Shown here one piece after another: positions 33,279-41,176 of a stretch of 64,000 nt of DNA (positions within the stretch are counted from its first letter, which is position 1; the number at the start of each line of letters is the position of its first letter). The DNA is from Leucobacter soli (GTDB taxonomy: Bacteria > Actinomycetota > Actinomycetes > Actinomycetales > Microbacteriaceae): assembly GCF_910593785.1 (NCBI RefSeq), contig NZ_CAJVAP010000012.1, positions 1 through 64,000 of the forward strand, given 5' to 3'. Made by a program: the position numbers and the translations under genes. The notes below the pieces were generated by a model. That model saw only the letters and a list, made by a program, of their open reading frames with translations, had not been told where the DNA came from and searched no databases.

Positions 33279-33602
33279 TCAGATCTGGCTCTCGGGCAGC
33301 GTGACCTCGATGCGCGCGACCTCGGGTCCGGCGAACAGCTGGCAGCCGAGCCGCGAATTCGGCAGTCGGTCCTCCGACGTGCAGTCGAGCATCTCGTCTT
33401 CGTCCTCGCCGACCTCGGGCGGATCCGCCCCCGCGTAGCGATCGACGTAGACATGGCACGTGGCGCACATCGCCTGCCCGCCGCACTCCCCCACGATGCC
33501 GGGCACGCCGTTCGTGACCGCCGCTCACATCACGGACATGCCGGCGGCGGCCTCCTCCTGGCGGACGCCGCCGTCGGGCTGGGTGAAGATGATGGTCGTC
33601 AT
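33279..33602 (-). pseudogene. Putidaredoxin-type 2Fe-2S ferredoxin interrupted by in-frame TGA
   Basis: Reading from ATG at 33602 (GAAAGGAT upstream) gives MTTIIFTQPDGG...GMSVM, then TGA at 33527-33525 (codon 26), and in the same frame AAVTNGVPGIVGECGGQAMCATCHVYVD to a stop at 33279. Apart from that codon the 107-residue ferredoxin is intact: the cluster ligands are the three Cys in CGGQAMCATC (C-x5-C-x2-C) and the later Cys in SRLGC. Relatives have Glu or Arg where the TGA falls, so a CGA-to-TGA transition is a likely origin. Restart at the GTG at 33506 would lose the first two strands of the fold. Alternatives are a sequencing error or stop readthrough. It lies between the P450 and its reductase. 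Confidence 0.8.
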
Positions 33603-33616
33603 GAGGATCCTTTCGT

Positions 33617-34849
33617 TCAGAGGAGCACCGGCAGGCGGCGGGGCGACCGGAAGTGCCAGCCGGTGACGGGGATCTCGGCGCCCGGTTCCAGGCGGAGATC
33701 CGGCGCCGCGACCAGGAGCTCCTCGAGCGCGACGCGCATGATCGCCCGCCCGAAGGCGTTGCCCGCGCACACGTGCATGCCGCCGCCGAACGCGATGTGG
33801 CGGCGGTTCTCGCGGTCGATGTCGAAGCGCTCGGGGTCCGCGAACTGCGCCGGATCGCGGTTGGCGGCGCTCAGCATGAGGTAGACCGCGTCACCGGGCT
33901 GCAGGCGAACTCCGCCCAGCTCGGTCTCCTCGACGACCTGCCGTTCGGTATGCCCGATCGGCGAGATCCAGCGGATCCCCTCCTCGACGGCACGCAGCAC
34001 CAGGGCGGGGTCCTCGCGCACGCGCTGCAGCTGCTCGGGCTCGACGAGCAGGCCGTACATCGCCGAGGCGCAGCCGTGCCCGGGCTCCTGCATCCCGCCC
34101 GTGATGTAGACGGCGAGGGTCGGCAGGATCTCCTCCAGCGTCCGCGGATCCCCCGCGTCGCGCCCGCCGTGGATCATGTGCGAGAGCGCCGTGTCGTCGG
34201 GTTCGCCGCGCAGACGCTCGACCATCGGCGCGACGACGCGGGCGATGTCCGCTCGCGTCGCGTCGGAACGGGCGAACCCGGCCTCGGCGAGCGACTCGTT
34301 CGTGAGCCCCGAGACCATTCCGGCGAACCAGTCGCGCAGGGTGTCGTCGTCGATCTCCTGCAGCCCGAGCAGGTCGCCGAGACAGCGGACGCTGATCGGC
34401 TCGAAGTACTCGGCCACCAGATCGGCCGAAGCGCGTTCCAGCAGACGCTCCAGTCGACGTTTCACGACCGGTCGGATCACGGACTCGAGGTGGTCCCGGA
34501 CCACCCGGGGGCGCAGGGGTCCGTCGACGGCCCGCCGGAGGCCCCTGTGCAGTTCGCCGTTGGAGGCGAGGATCGTCGGCGTCCCGAACACCCGATCGCC
34601 CCGGGCGCGACCGAGACCGCCCTCGAGCCCGGTGAAGCGCTCGGGGTGCAGGAGGACGCGCTCGCAATCCTCCCAGCGGGTGACGAGGTAGGCGCCCAAC
34701 GGCTCGTACCAGTGGAGCGGAGCCTCCTGCCGGAGCCGATCGAAGATCGGGTAGGGGTCGCGGGTCAGGTCGTGCTCGTTGACGGCTTCGGCGAGCGGGC
34801 GATCCGGGTCGCTCGCAGAAGAGACCGCCGCGACGGGCGCAAGGGACAT
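33617..34849 (-). CDS. Cytochrome P450, GcoA (CYP255A)-like
   Basis: 410 residues. Heme-ligand Cys361 in FGGGMHVCAG; ExxR-type pair in EEGIRW; the I-helix reads TGGMQEPGHG with Glu255-Pro256 in place of the usual acid-threonine pair, as in GcoA-like P450s. EPISVRCLGDLLGLQ and DDDTLRDWF are also shared with GcoA and with the two other P450s here. First gene of the P450-ferredoxin-reductase operon (14 bases to the ferredoxin), so a class I three-component system. Because the ferredoxin frame is broken, activity would need another ferredoxin. A 40-base palindrome lies 14 bases upstream of its ATG. Probable aryl ether O-demethylase; substrate unknown. Confidence 0.9.
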   Translation of the reverse strand: MSLAPVAAVSSASDPDRPLAEAVNEHDLTRDPYPIFDRLRQEAPLHWYEPLGAYLVTRWEDCERVLLHPERFTGLEGGLGRARGDRVFGTPTILASNGELHRGLRRAVDGPLRPRVVRDHLESVIRPVVKRRLERLLERASADLVAEYFEPISVRCLGDLLGLQEIDDDTLRDWFAGMVSGLTNESLAEAGFARSDATRADIARVVAPMVERLRGEPDDTALSHMIHGGRDAGDPRTLEEILPTLAVYITGGMQEPGHGCASAMYGLLVEPEQLQRVREDPALVLRAVEEGIRWISPIGHTERQVVEETELGGVRLQPGDAVYLMLSAANRDPAQFADPERFDIDRENRRHIAFGGGMHVCAGNAFGRAIMRVALEELLVAAPDLRLEPGAEIPVTGWHFRSPRRLPVLL

Positions 34850-34863
34850 GGCAGCACTCCAAT

Positions 34864-34903
34864 GTGTCGGTTTGTTGATATTAGCGTATCATTAAATCGA
34901 CAC
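34864..34903. promoter_or_regulatory. 40-base double palindrome upstream of the second P450
   Basis: Two nested inverted repeats share one centre: GTGTCGGTTT (34864-34873) with AAATCGACAC (34894-34903), 9 of 10 pairs, and TGATA (34876-34880) with TATCA (34887-34891), perfect. The patch is AT-rich and directly precedes the P450 ATG at 34849, so it is a strong operator candidate, probably for the nearby XRE-cupin or PucR regulator. Confidence 0.6.
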
Positions 34904-34961
34904 GCGCGAACAGCATGATTCGGGCCGCCCGAGCGGCGCGCGGCGGTGCGGTACGGACGCG

Positions 34962-35525
34962 TCAGTCCTGCCGGGTTCGGGAGACGGCGATCCAGTACTC
35001 GGCCGGTACGTCTCCGAGGTTGCTCCAGGTGTGCGTGCGATCCGAGGGGAACGTCGCGAAGTCCCCCGGCGCGAGCGTGGCGGACTCGCCGTCGACGGAG
35101 ACCGTGATCCGCCCCGCCGAGACGAGGACGTGCTCGCTCGCGCCGACGCCGTGACTGGCCGAGGTCGTGAACGTTCCCGGGGCGTACTCGATGCGGTGGA
35201 ACTCGAGCATCAGCGCGCCGAGCCGTCGCGTGTGCACAAGGTTCCCCCCGGTCCCGGATCCGGCCTCGTCCACGCCCTCCCCCCTCCGCACCACCAGCAG
35301 CCGCTGCGCGGTCCGGACCGGGGTCAGCAGCTCCGCCGTGTCGACCCCGAGCACCTCCGCCAGCGCCTCGAGCGTGCCGATCGTCGGGTTCCCGTGGCCG
35401 AGCTCGAGCTGCGAGAGCGTGGTCTTGCCGATGCCGGATGCCGCCGACAGCCCGGCGAGCGAGAAGCCGCCCCGCTCGCGCAGGTGACGCAGGTTCGCGG
35501 CGATATCATCGACCAGGTGGTGCAT
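34962..35525 (-). CDS. XRE-family regulator with C-terminal cupin domain
   Basis: 187 residues from ATG at 35525, with GAGGAG upstream. Helix-turn-helix GFSLAGLSAASGIGKTTLSQLELG, then a cupin with ASHGVGASEHVLVSAGRI and the C-terminal AEYWIAVSRT, closely similar to the C-terminus of the regulator at 6840 (AEYWIVATF). It lies upstream of the second P450 on the same strand and is divergent from a PucR-type activator. Likely controls the P450 operon from the palindrome at 34864-34903. Confidence 0.9.
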   Translation of the reverse strand: MHHLVDDIAANLRHLRERGGFSLAGLSAASGIGKTTLSQLELGHGNPTIGTLEALAEVLGVDTAELLTPVRTAQRLLVVRRGEGVDEAGSGTGGNLVHTRRLGALMLEFHRIEYAPGTFTTSASHGVGASEHVLVSAGRITVSVDGESATLAPGDFATFPSDRTHTWSNLGDVPAEYWIAVSRTRQD

Positions 35526-35762
35526 GTCACTCCTCGCTGTGCGGGTCCACGGCCCCGGGATCGCGGCGGGCGAAGCCGCGTCCTCCGCGCTCCACTCTGC
35601 CATGTCCCGCACCGCGCAGCCTCGACGCCTCGCGGCTTCGGGACTTCACAGTTCTGCAACACGGCGTTGCGTAGAGTGTGAGAGTCGAGTCGGCGCACCC
35701 GCCGCGTGGCGGTCGGGGCATCGACCGCTCACGACATCGACCACCGGAGGGAGGGAGGATCG

Positions 35763-36869
35763 ATGAGCGACCTGCTCGAACGTCTGATCCGCGCAGCGAG
35801 CCATTCCGGGGTGCGCGGCGTCCTGACCGCGCTCGAGACGCATCTCGGCGTGCGCAGCGCCGTCTTCGCGATGGGCGGCGCACCGATCGAAGCGCGCCCG
35901 GCGCAGGTCTCCTGGGGGTACCAGGAGGTACTCGCGGCGGGCGCCAAGGAGCACCCCGGCGACGGGCTGCACGTGTTCCCGATCAAGAACGACGCCGGCA
36001 CGATCATCGCGTTCTTCTCCGTCGAGGCGCCCGGGGGGATGCGCACCGACCTGGCGTCGGCGGCAGAGCTGATCACCATGGAGCTGCGGCGGATGGGGGC
36101 GAAGGCCGAGGGCGAGCGCGCCCTGTTCCGCGACGTCCTGGACGACATCGTGGTCGAGCGCTCGCGACCGGCAGAGATCCTGAGCCGCCTGCAGACGCTG
36201 GGGCTCTCGGTCGAGGACGAGGTGAAGGTGCTGGTCGGCTCCTGCCGCTCCCCCGCGGACAAGCTCTCGACGACCCCGTGGGAGACATTCTCCGTCGCAG
36301 GGCGGCTGCACGCGCCCTTCCTGCGCACCGCCTACCGCGGCGCGATGGTCATGATCATCCCGGACGCCGACGTGGCCGAGGAGCTCGCGCCGACACTGCT
36401 GGAGGCGCTCGAAGAGCTCGGCACGCCCGCCTCCGTCGGGATCAGCGCACTCGCCTCGCTCGGGGGGATCCGAGCCGCCTACTTCCAGGCGCTGGCCGCG
36501 TCGACCAACGGACCCGGCCTCCAGCGCAGCGGAACGCTCGACCTCGCGCAGCTGCTCGCGCAGAGCCGCGTCCCCGCGAGCCTGGTCACCGCGTCCACCC
36601 ACCTGCTTGCCCCGCTGATCGAGTACGACGAACGCTACGGCACCGACTACCTCAGCACGCTCCGCGCCTACCTCCAGCACGACCGCAAGGTCGTCCGCGT
36701 GGCCGAGGTGTTCTTCATGCACCGCAACACCATCCGCTACCGCCTCAACCAGATCGCGGAGATTCTCAAGACCGACATCGACTCGACGCGCACGCTCGTC
36801 AACCTCACGATCGCCATGCAGCTCCACGAGGCGGGGTTCACGCCGCAGGGCGGCCGGTTCACCACCTGA
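35763..36869 (+). CDS. PucR/CdaR-type transcriptional regulator
   Basis: 368 residues from ATG at 35763, after GGAGGGAGG. The N-terminal 120 residues form an unassigned, GAF-like sensory region. The middle contains a CdaR GGDEF-like segment (ASVGISALASLGGIRAAYFQAL) and the C-terminus is the PucR-type helix-turn-helix (RVAEVFFMHRNTIRYRLNQI). Such regulators usually activate catabolic operons. Divergent from the XRE-cupin gene across 237 bases that include GCAAC-ACGGC-GTTGC at about 35657-35671. A similar protein is encoded at 56335-57507. Confidence 0.9.
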   Translation: MSDLLERLIRAASHSGVRGVLTALETHLGVRSAVFAMGGAPIEARPAQVSWGYQEVLAAGAKEHPGDGLHVFPIKNDAGTIIAFFSVEAPGGMRTDLASAAELITMELRRMGAKAEGERALFRDVLDDIVVERSRPAEILSRLQTLGLSVEDEVKVLVGSCRSPADKLSTTPWETFSVAGRLHAPFLRTAYRGAMVMIIPDADVAEELAPTLLEALEELGTPASVGISALASLGGIRAAYFQALAASTNGPGLQRSGTLDLAQLLAQSRVPASLVTASTHLLAPLIEYDERYGTDYLSTLRAYLQHDRKVVRVAEVFFMHRNTIRYRLNQIAEILKTDIDSTRTLVNLTIAMQLHEAGFTPQGGRFTT

Positions 36870-36879
36870 GCCGTCCGGG

Positions 36880-36914
36880 CCGGGGCCCGGATCCGCGCAC
36901 GGATCCGGGCCCGG
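36880..36914 (+). terminator. Terminator hairpin after PucR gene
   Basis: CCGGGGCCCGGATCCG (36880-36895) pairs with CGGATCCGGGCCCGG (36900-36914) with one bulged base and a four-base loop CGCA. Just downstream of the PucR stop. Confidence 0.75.
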
Positions 36915-37089
36915 TCGACATCCCGGCAACCGCCCCTGGGCAGCGGCACAATCATGCGGTCGGAACGGCGCAGCCGGACCCATCGCTGCCGCGATGCGCA
37001 CCCCTACGCTCAGGAGAGCCGAGCGGACCCGAGGTCCGAAGCGCCTGCCGCCCGGCGACGCCCAGCACCCCAGAGAAGAGAGAAGCAGC

Positions 37090-37476
37090 ATGGTGACGAA
37101 CAGCGTGGAATGGCTCCCGATCCCCGGCAAGGAGCATCTCGATCTGCCCCTGTCGATGGGAGCGGCCCACGGGAGCCTCCTGGTGATGACCCAGATCCCG
37201 CAGCAGGAGGACGGCACGCTGAATCTCGGCTCCGCCGAGGAGCAGACCCGCCAGGTGATGCGCAACTTCCAGGTCGAGCTCGAGAAGGCCGGAAGCAGCC
37301 TGTCGCAGGTCCTCACGATCACCATCTACGTCGCCGATGTCGCGGACGCACCCGCCGTCGCGAAGGTCTGGGGCGAGTTCTACCCCGGCCGCGGGCCCGG
37401 GCGCGCCACACTGGGCGTCGCCTTCCCCACGCCGGGGCTCAAGGTCGAGATGACCGCCTTCGCCATCCGCGGATAG
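37090..37476 (+). CDS. RidA-family protein
   Basis: 128 residues from ATG at 37090. RidA fold segments are LPLSMGAAHGSLLVMTQIP, the central QVLTITIYVADVAD and C-terminal LKVEMTAFAIRG. Unlike the RidA protein at 22528, it keeps an arginine at the position of the catalytic Arg (GPGRATLGV), so imine/enamine hydrolase activity is plausible. Follows the PucR gene on the same strand but after a strong terminator, so it is probably transcribed separately. Confidence 0.85.
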   Translation: MVTNSVEWLPIPGKEHLDLPLSMGAAHGSLLVMTQIPQQEDGTLNLGSAEEQTRQVMRNFQVELEKAGSSLSQVLTITIYVADVADAPAVAKVWGEFYPGRGPGRATLGVAFPTPGLKVEMTAFAIRG

Positions 37477-37485
37477 GCCGGGCCG

Positions 37486-37516
37486 GGCGGGGCTCCTCCT
37501 GAGCGGAGCTCCCGCC
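37486..37516. terminator. Terminator hairpin between convergent RidA and ABC ATPase genes
   Basis: GGCGGGGCTCC (37486-37496) pairs with GGAGCTCCCGCC (37505-37516) with one bulge and an eight-base loop. Confidence 0.6.
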
Positions 37517-37530
37517 GGGCACGCCCGCCC

Positions 37531-39201
37531 TCAGCGCTTCGCGAGCGCCTCCGAGATCGACAGGGTGTTCTCGAGCAGCTCGCGCGTGTAGGGGTGCTGC
37601 GGATCGGCCAGGACCTGCTCGGTGGCGCCGCTCTCGACGATCCTCCCCGACTCCATCACGATGACCCGATCGGCGATCTGCTTCACCAGCGCCAGGTTGT
37701 GAGTGACGAACAGCATCGACACCTCCTGCTCCGCCTGCAGGCGGAGCAGGACCTCGACGACCTGCTTCTGCACGATCACGTCGAGGGCCGAGGTGATCTC
37801 GTCGCAGATCAGCACCTTCGGGTCGACCACCAGCGCGCGGGCGATCGCCACGCGCTGCCGCTCGCCGCCCGAGAGCTCGTTGGGCATCTGGTCGAGCACC
37901 GAGAGGCGCAGGCCGACCAGCTCCAGTGCCTCCTCGGTGGCGGCGCGCCGCTCCTCGGCACTGCCCGAGCGCACCGTCGCGTAGGCGAAGTCGAGGGACT
38001 GGCCGATCGTGTGCTTCGGGTTGAGCGAGTTGAACGGGCTCTGGAAGATGTACTGCAGCTCGCGCACGTTCCGCCGACTGCGCCGGCGCGCCTTCGGCTT
38101 CAGCGTCTCGGAGCCCCAGCTGACCCGGCCGGAGTAGTTCGGATGCAGACCGATGATCGCGCGCGAGAGCGTGGTCTTCCCGGACCCCGACTCCCCCACG
38201 ACGGCGACGCACTCGCCCGGGCGCACCTCGAAATCGAGGTCGTGACCGACGGCGACCGAGCGGTAGCGCAGCTCGAGACCCTCGCCGCGGAGCACCTCCC
38301 TGCCGGGAGCCTCCCCGCCGCGCCCGTCGCCGTCGCGCGCGCCGGGATCCGCGGACGGCAACCCCAGCTCGTCGCGCCAGGTCGACCCGCTGGCGGCGTC
38401 CGGCGCCGCGGCGAGCAGCCGTCGCGTGTACTCGTGCTCCGGCGCGCTGAGCACCTGCCCCACCGGGCCCGACTCGACGATCTCGCCGTCGTTCATCACG
38501 ATGACGTGGTCGGCGATGTCCGCGACCACGGCCAGGTCGTGCGTCACGTACAGGCCGGCGATGCCGTGCTCGCTGCACAGGCGCCGCACGAGCTCGAGAA
38601 CACGAGTCTGCGTCTTCACATCGAGGCCGGTGGTGGGCTCGTCGAGGATCAGCACGGGCGGCTTCGCCACGACCGCCATCGCGATGCCGACGCGCTGCAG
38701 CTGACCGCCCGAGAGCTGGTGCGGGAACCGGCGGAGGAAGGGCTCGTCGCTCGGCAGACCGACGTCGTCGAGCGCCAGCTGCACGTACTCGGCCCGCGTC
38801 GCGGCACTCTCGAAGCGGGGATCCCCGGAGGTCCGCAGCACTTCGTCGATCTGCGCACCGATCCGAATCGCGGGGTTCAGCGCCGCGCGGGGATCCTGCG
38901 GCACGTAGGCGACCGTGCGCCCTCGCAGTCGGCGCAGCGACTCGGGGTCCAGCGCCCGCACATCGTGCCCGGCGACGACTATCCGGCCACCGGTGATCGT
39001 GGCGCCGTGCCGGGCGAAACCGAGCAGCGACATCGCCGACGTGGTCTTGCCCGACCCCGATTCGCCGACCACGCCGAGGATCTCTCCCGCGCGGATCGTG
39101 AAGCCCACCGAGTCGACGATCCGGCGCCCGTTCCCGTCGAGCTCGATGACGAGATCCTCGACCTCGACCTCGACTCCTGCATCGAGTCCATGCTCCGACA
39201 T
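37531..39201 (-). CDS. Dipeptide/oligopeptide-type ABC transporter, fused double ATPase (DppD-DppF)
   Basis: 556 residues from ATG at 39201, overlapping the permease stop (TGATG). Two complete ATPase halves: the first with GESGSGKTT, LSGGQLQR, LILDEPTTGLD and the oligopeptide-type C-terminal stretch EHEYTRRLLAA; the second with GESGSGKTT, LSGGERQR and VLICDEITSALD. Glutathione-importer GsiA has the same double arrangement. The fused form replaces separate DppD and DppF subunits. Confidence 0.94.
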   Translation of the reverse strand: MSEHGLDAGVEVEVEDLVIELDGNGRRIVDSVGFTIRAGEILGVVGESGSGKTTSAMSLLGFARHGATITGGRIVVAGHDVRALDPESLRRLRGRTVAYVPQDPRAALNPAIRIGAQIDEVLRTSGDPRFESAATRAEYVQLALDDVGLPSDEPFLRRFPHQLSGGQLQRVGIAMAVVAKPPVLILDEPTTGLDVKTQTRVLELVRRLCSEHGIAGLYVTHDLAVVADIADHVIVMNDGEIVESGPVGQVLSAPEHEYTRRLLAAAPDAASGSTWRDELGLPSADPGARDGDGRGGEAPGREVLRGEGLELRYRSVAVGHDLDFEVRPGECVAVVGESGSGKTTLSRAIIGLHPNYSGRVSWGSETLKPKARRRSRRNVRELQYIFQSPFNSLNPKHTIGQSLDFAYATVRSGSAEERRAATEEALELVGLRLSVLDQMPNELSGGERQRVAIARALVVDPKVLICDEITSALDVIVQKQVVEVLLRLQAEQEVSMLFVTHNLALVKQIADRVIVMESGRIVESGATEQVLADPQHPYTRELLENTLSISEALAKR

Positions 39202-40073
39202 CAGGCCTTCTTCCTTCCGATCAGGCGGCTGAAGCCGTCGGTGATGAGGTTGGTGCCGATCGCGAACGCGGCGATCAGCAGCAGCGGCACGACGGCGCCC
39301 CACGGCTGCATGGCGAGGTAGGACTTGTTCTCGTTGACCATCAGCCCCCAGTCGGCCATCGGCGCGGAGACGCCGAAGCCGAGCACGCTGATGCTCGCGA
39401 GCGCCGCGACCGACCAGACGATCCGCAGGCCGAACTCGACCGCGAGCGTCGGCACGATGTTCGGCAGCACCTGGGTGCGCACCACGCGCCAGGTCGACGC
39501 GCCGAGCGCCTCCGCGTACTCGACGAACTCCCGCTCGGCGACCTCGAGCGCGACCGCCCGGGTGACGCGGAGGATCTGCGGGCTGTGACTGATTCCCACG
39601 ACCACGACGAGCAACCAGAGGTCGTGCCCGAAGATCGTGACGATCAAGAGGGTGAACACGATGTGCGGGAACGACATCATGACGTCGGTGGCGCGCATGA
39701 GGATCTCGTCGAACCAGCCGCGCCGGTAGGCGGCGAGCAGGCCGAGCGGCACACCGATGCACATGCCGAGGAACGCGGCGAGCACCGACATGATCACGAC
39801 GGTGCGGCCGCCGTGGAGCACCCGCGAGAGCACGTCGTAGCCGGAGACGTCGGTGCCGAGCGGCGTCTCCGCGCTCGGCGGGCTGAAGGGCGCGGCGACA
39901 TAGGTGCCGTAGTCGTGCGGCGCGATGAAGGGGCCGACGAAGGCCAGCAGGACGACGAGGAGCACCAGGATCGCACCGATGAGGATCCGCACATCGCCCA
40001 GGGCGCGGCGCAGGATCGGCGTCGTCCCGCGGCGCCGGCCCGACCCGGTGAGGGCCATCTGTACCGTGGTCAT
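39201..40073 (-). CDS. Dipeptide-type ABC transporter permease (DppC-like)
   Basis: 290 residues from ATG at 40073, overlapping the previous stop. OppC-type N-terminal segment (FVGPFIAPHDYG, then SPPSAETPLGTDVSGYDVLSRVLHGG split over the first loop), six membrane spans and the coupling loop EYAEALGASTWRVVRTQVLPN. Forms a heterodimer with the DppB-like protein. Confidence 0.93.
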   Translation of the reverse strand: MTTVQMALTGSGRRRGTTPILRRALGDVRILIGAILVLLVVLLAFVGPFIAPHDYGTYVAAPFSPPSAETPLGTDVSGYDVLSRVLHGGRTVVIMSVLAAFLGMCIGVPLGLLAAYRRGWFDEILMRATDVMMSFPHIVFTLLIVTIFGHDLWLLVVVVGISHSPQILRVTRAVALEVAEREFVEYAEALGASTWRVVRTQVLPNIVPTLAVEFGLRIVWSVAALASISVLGFGVSAPMADWGLMVNENKSYLAMQPWGAVVPLLLIAAFAIGTNLITDGFSRLIGRKKA

Positions 40074-41083
40074 TTCGTCCTCAGTTTCGGGGTCGCGAGC
40101 ACCGTGAAGATGTCGGCGAGCAGGTTGAACAGGATGATCCCGGCCGAGAAGATCAGCACGATGGCCTGGATCGTCGGGATGTCGCGGCGCTCCACCCCCT
40201 GCGTCAGCGCCGAGCCGAGCCCCGGATAGTTGAAGAGGTACTCGATGATCACGGTGCCGCCGAGCAGGAAGGCGAAGGAGAGCGCGATCGCCTGGATACC
40301 GGGGATGATCGCGTTGCGGAGAGCGTGCCGGAAGATCACGAGCCGCCGCGGCAGTCCCTTCACCTCGGCCATGAGCACGTACTCCGAGTCGAGCACTTCG
40401 AGCATCGAGGCGCGCATCTGGCGCGAGGTGTAGGGCAGCAGCGCGATGACGAGCGTGAGCACCGGGAGGATGAGCAGGACCGGGTCGGCGAACGGCCCGG
40501 CGCCCGGCGCGATGGGCGACGTGGCAGGCAGGACGTGGAAGAGTCCGAGCGAGAGCAGCAGGATCAGGAGGATCCCGATCACGAACTCGGGCAGGCTCGC
40601 GATGATCACCGAGATGATGTTCACGAAGCCGTCCATGAAGCCCTTCGGCTTCACCGCTGCCAGCACGCCCATGATGAAGGCGAGGGGCAGTCCGATCACG
40701 GCCGCGCAGATCATCAGGGTGAAGGTGTTCGATGCGCGGAACGCGATCGTCGGGCCGATCGCGTCGCCCGAGGTGAGCGAGTTGCCGAGGTCGCCGCTGA
40801 GCACCCCGCCGATCCAGTTCGCGTACTGCTGCCAGATCGGCAGGTTCAGCCCCATCTGCTCGCGCAGGATCTCGACTTGACCCGGCCGCGCGTCGGCGCC
40901 GAGCACGACCGCCGCGGCGTCGCCCGGCAGCACCATCGTGACCAGGAAGATGAGGAGCGACACGATGAACATGATGAGCAGGCTGACGAGCAGCCGCCCC
41001 CCGATCCACCGGTACCGCTTCAGGAACTCCTTCGTTCCGCCTCCGCCGCTGCCGCGGGAGAGGGTGAGCGCCTCTGTAGACAT
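40070..41083 (-). CDS. Dipeptide-type ABC transporter permease (DppB-like)
   Basis: 337 residues. N-terminal membrane span, the DppB-type loop MGLNLPIWQQYANWIGGVL, GDLGNSLTSG, and the coupling loop MAEVKGLPRRLVIFRHALRNA. Six membrane spans. Separated from the binding-protein gene by a perfect 21-base-pair hairpin. Confidence 0.93.
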   Translation of the reverse strand: MSTEALTLSRGSGGGGTKEFLKRYRWIGGRLLVSLLIMFIVSLLIFLVTMVLPGDAAAVVLGADARPGQVEILREQMGLNLPIWQQYANWIGGVLSGDLGNSLTSGDAIGPTIAFRASNTFTLMICAAVIGLPLAFIMGVLAAVKPKGFMDGFVNIISVIIASLPEFVIGILLILLLSLGLFHVLPATSPIAPGAGPFADPVLLILPVLTLVIALLPYTSRQMRASMLEVLDSEYVLMAEVKGLPRRLVIFRHALRNAIIPGIQAIALSFAFLLGGTVIIEYLFNYPGLGSALTQGVERRDIPTIQAIVLIFSAGIILFNLLADIFTVLATPKLRTK

Positions 41084-41100
41084 GTCTGCCTTCCTTCCGG

Positions 41101-41151
41101 GGAACGGCGGTGCGCGCCGGGCTGCTCAGGCCCGGCGCGCACCGCCGTTCC
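41101..41151 (-). terminator. Perfect 21-bp intra-operon hairpin between binding protein and permease genes
   Basis: Bases 41101-41121 pair perfectly with 41131-41151 around a nine-base loop CTGCTCAGG. There is no T-tract, so full termination is uncertain. Placed directly after the binding-protein stop, it is suited to protecting that mRNA or trimming expression of the permeases and ATPase, which are needed in smaller amounts. Confidence 0.8.
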
Positions 41152-41176
41152 GCCTATCGCCGAGCGTTCGGATCGC

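Noticed and set aside
33525-33527. TGA in the ferredoxin read as selenocysteine
   Set aside because: The position is not a cysteine ligand in ferredoxins, and no selenocysteine machinery or SECIS-like hairpin is seen just downstream. A nonsense mutation or sequence error is simpler.
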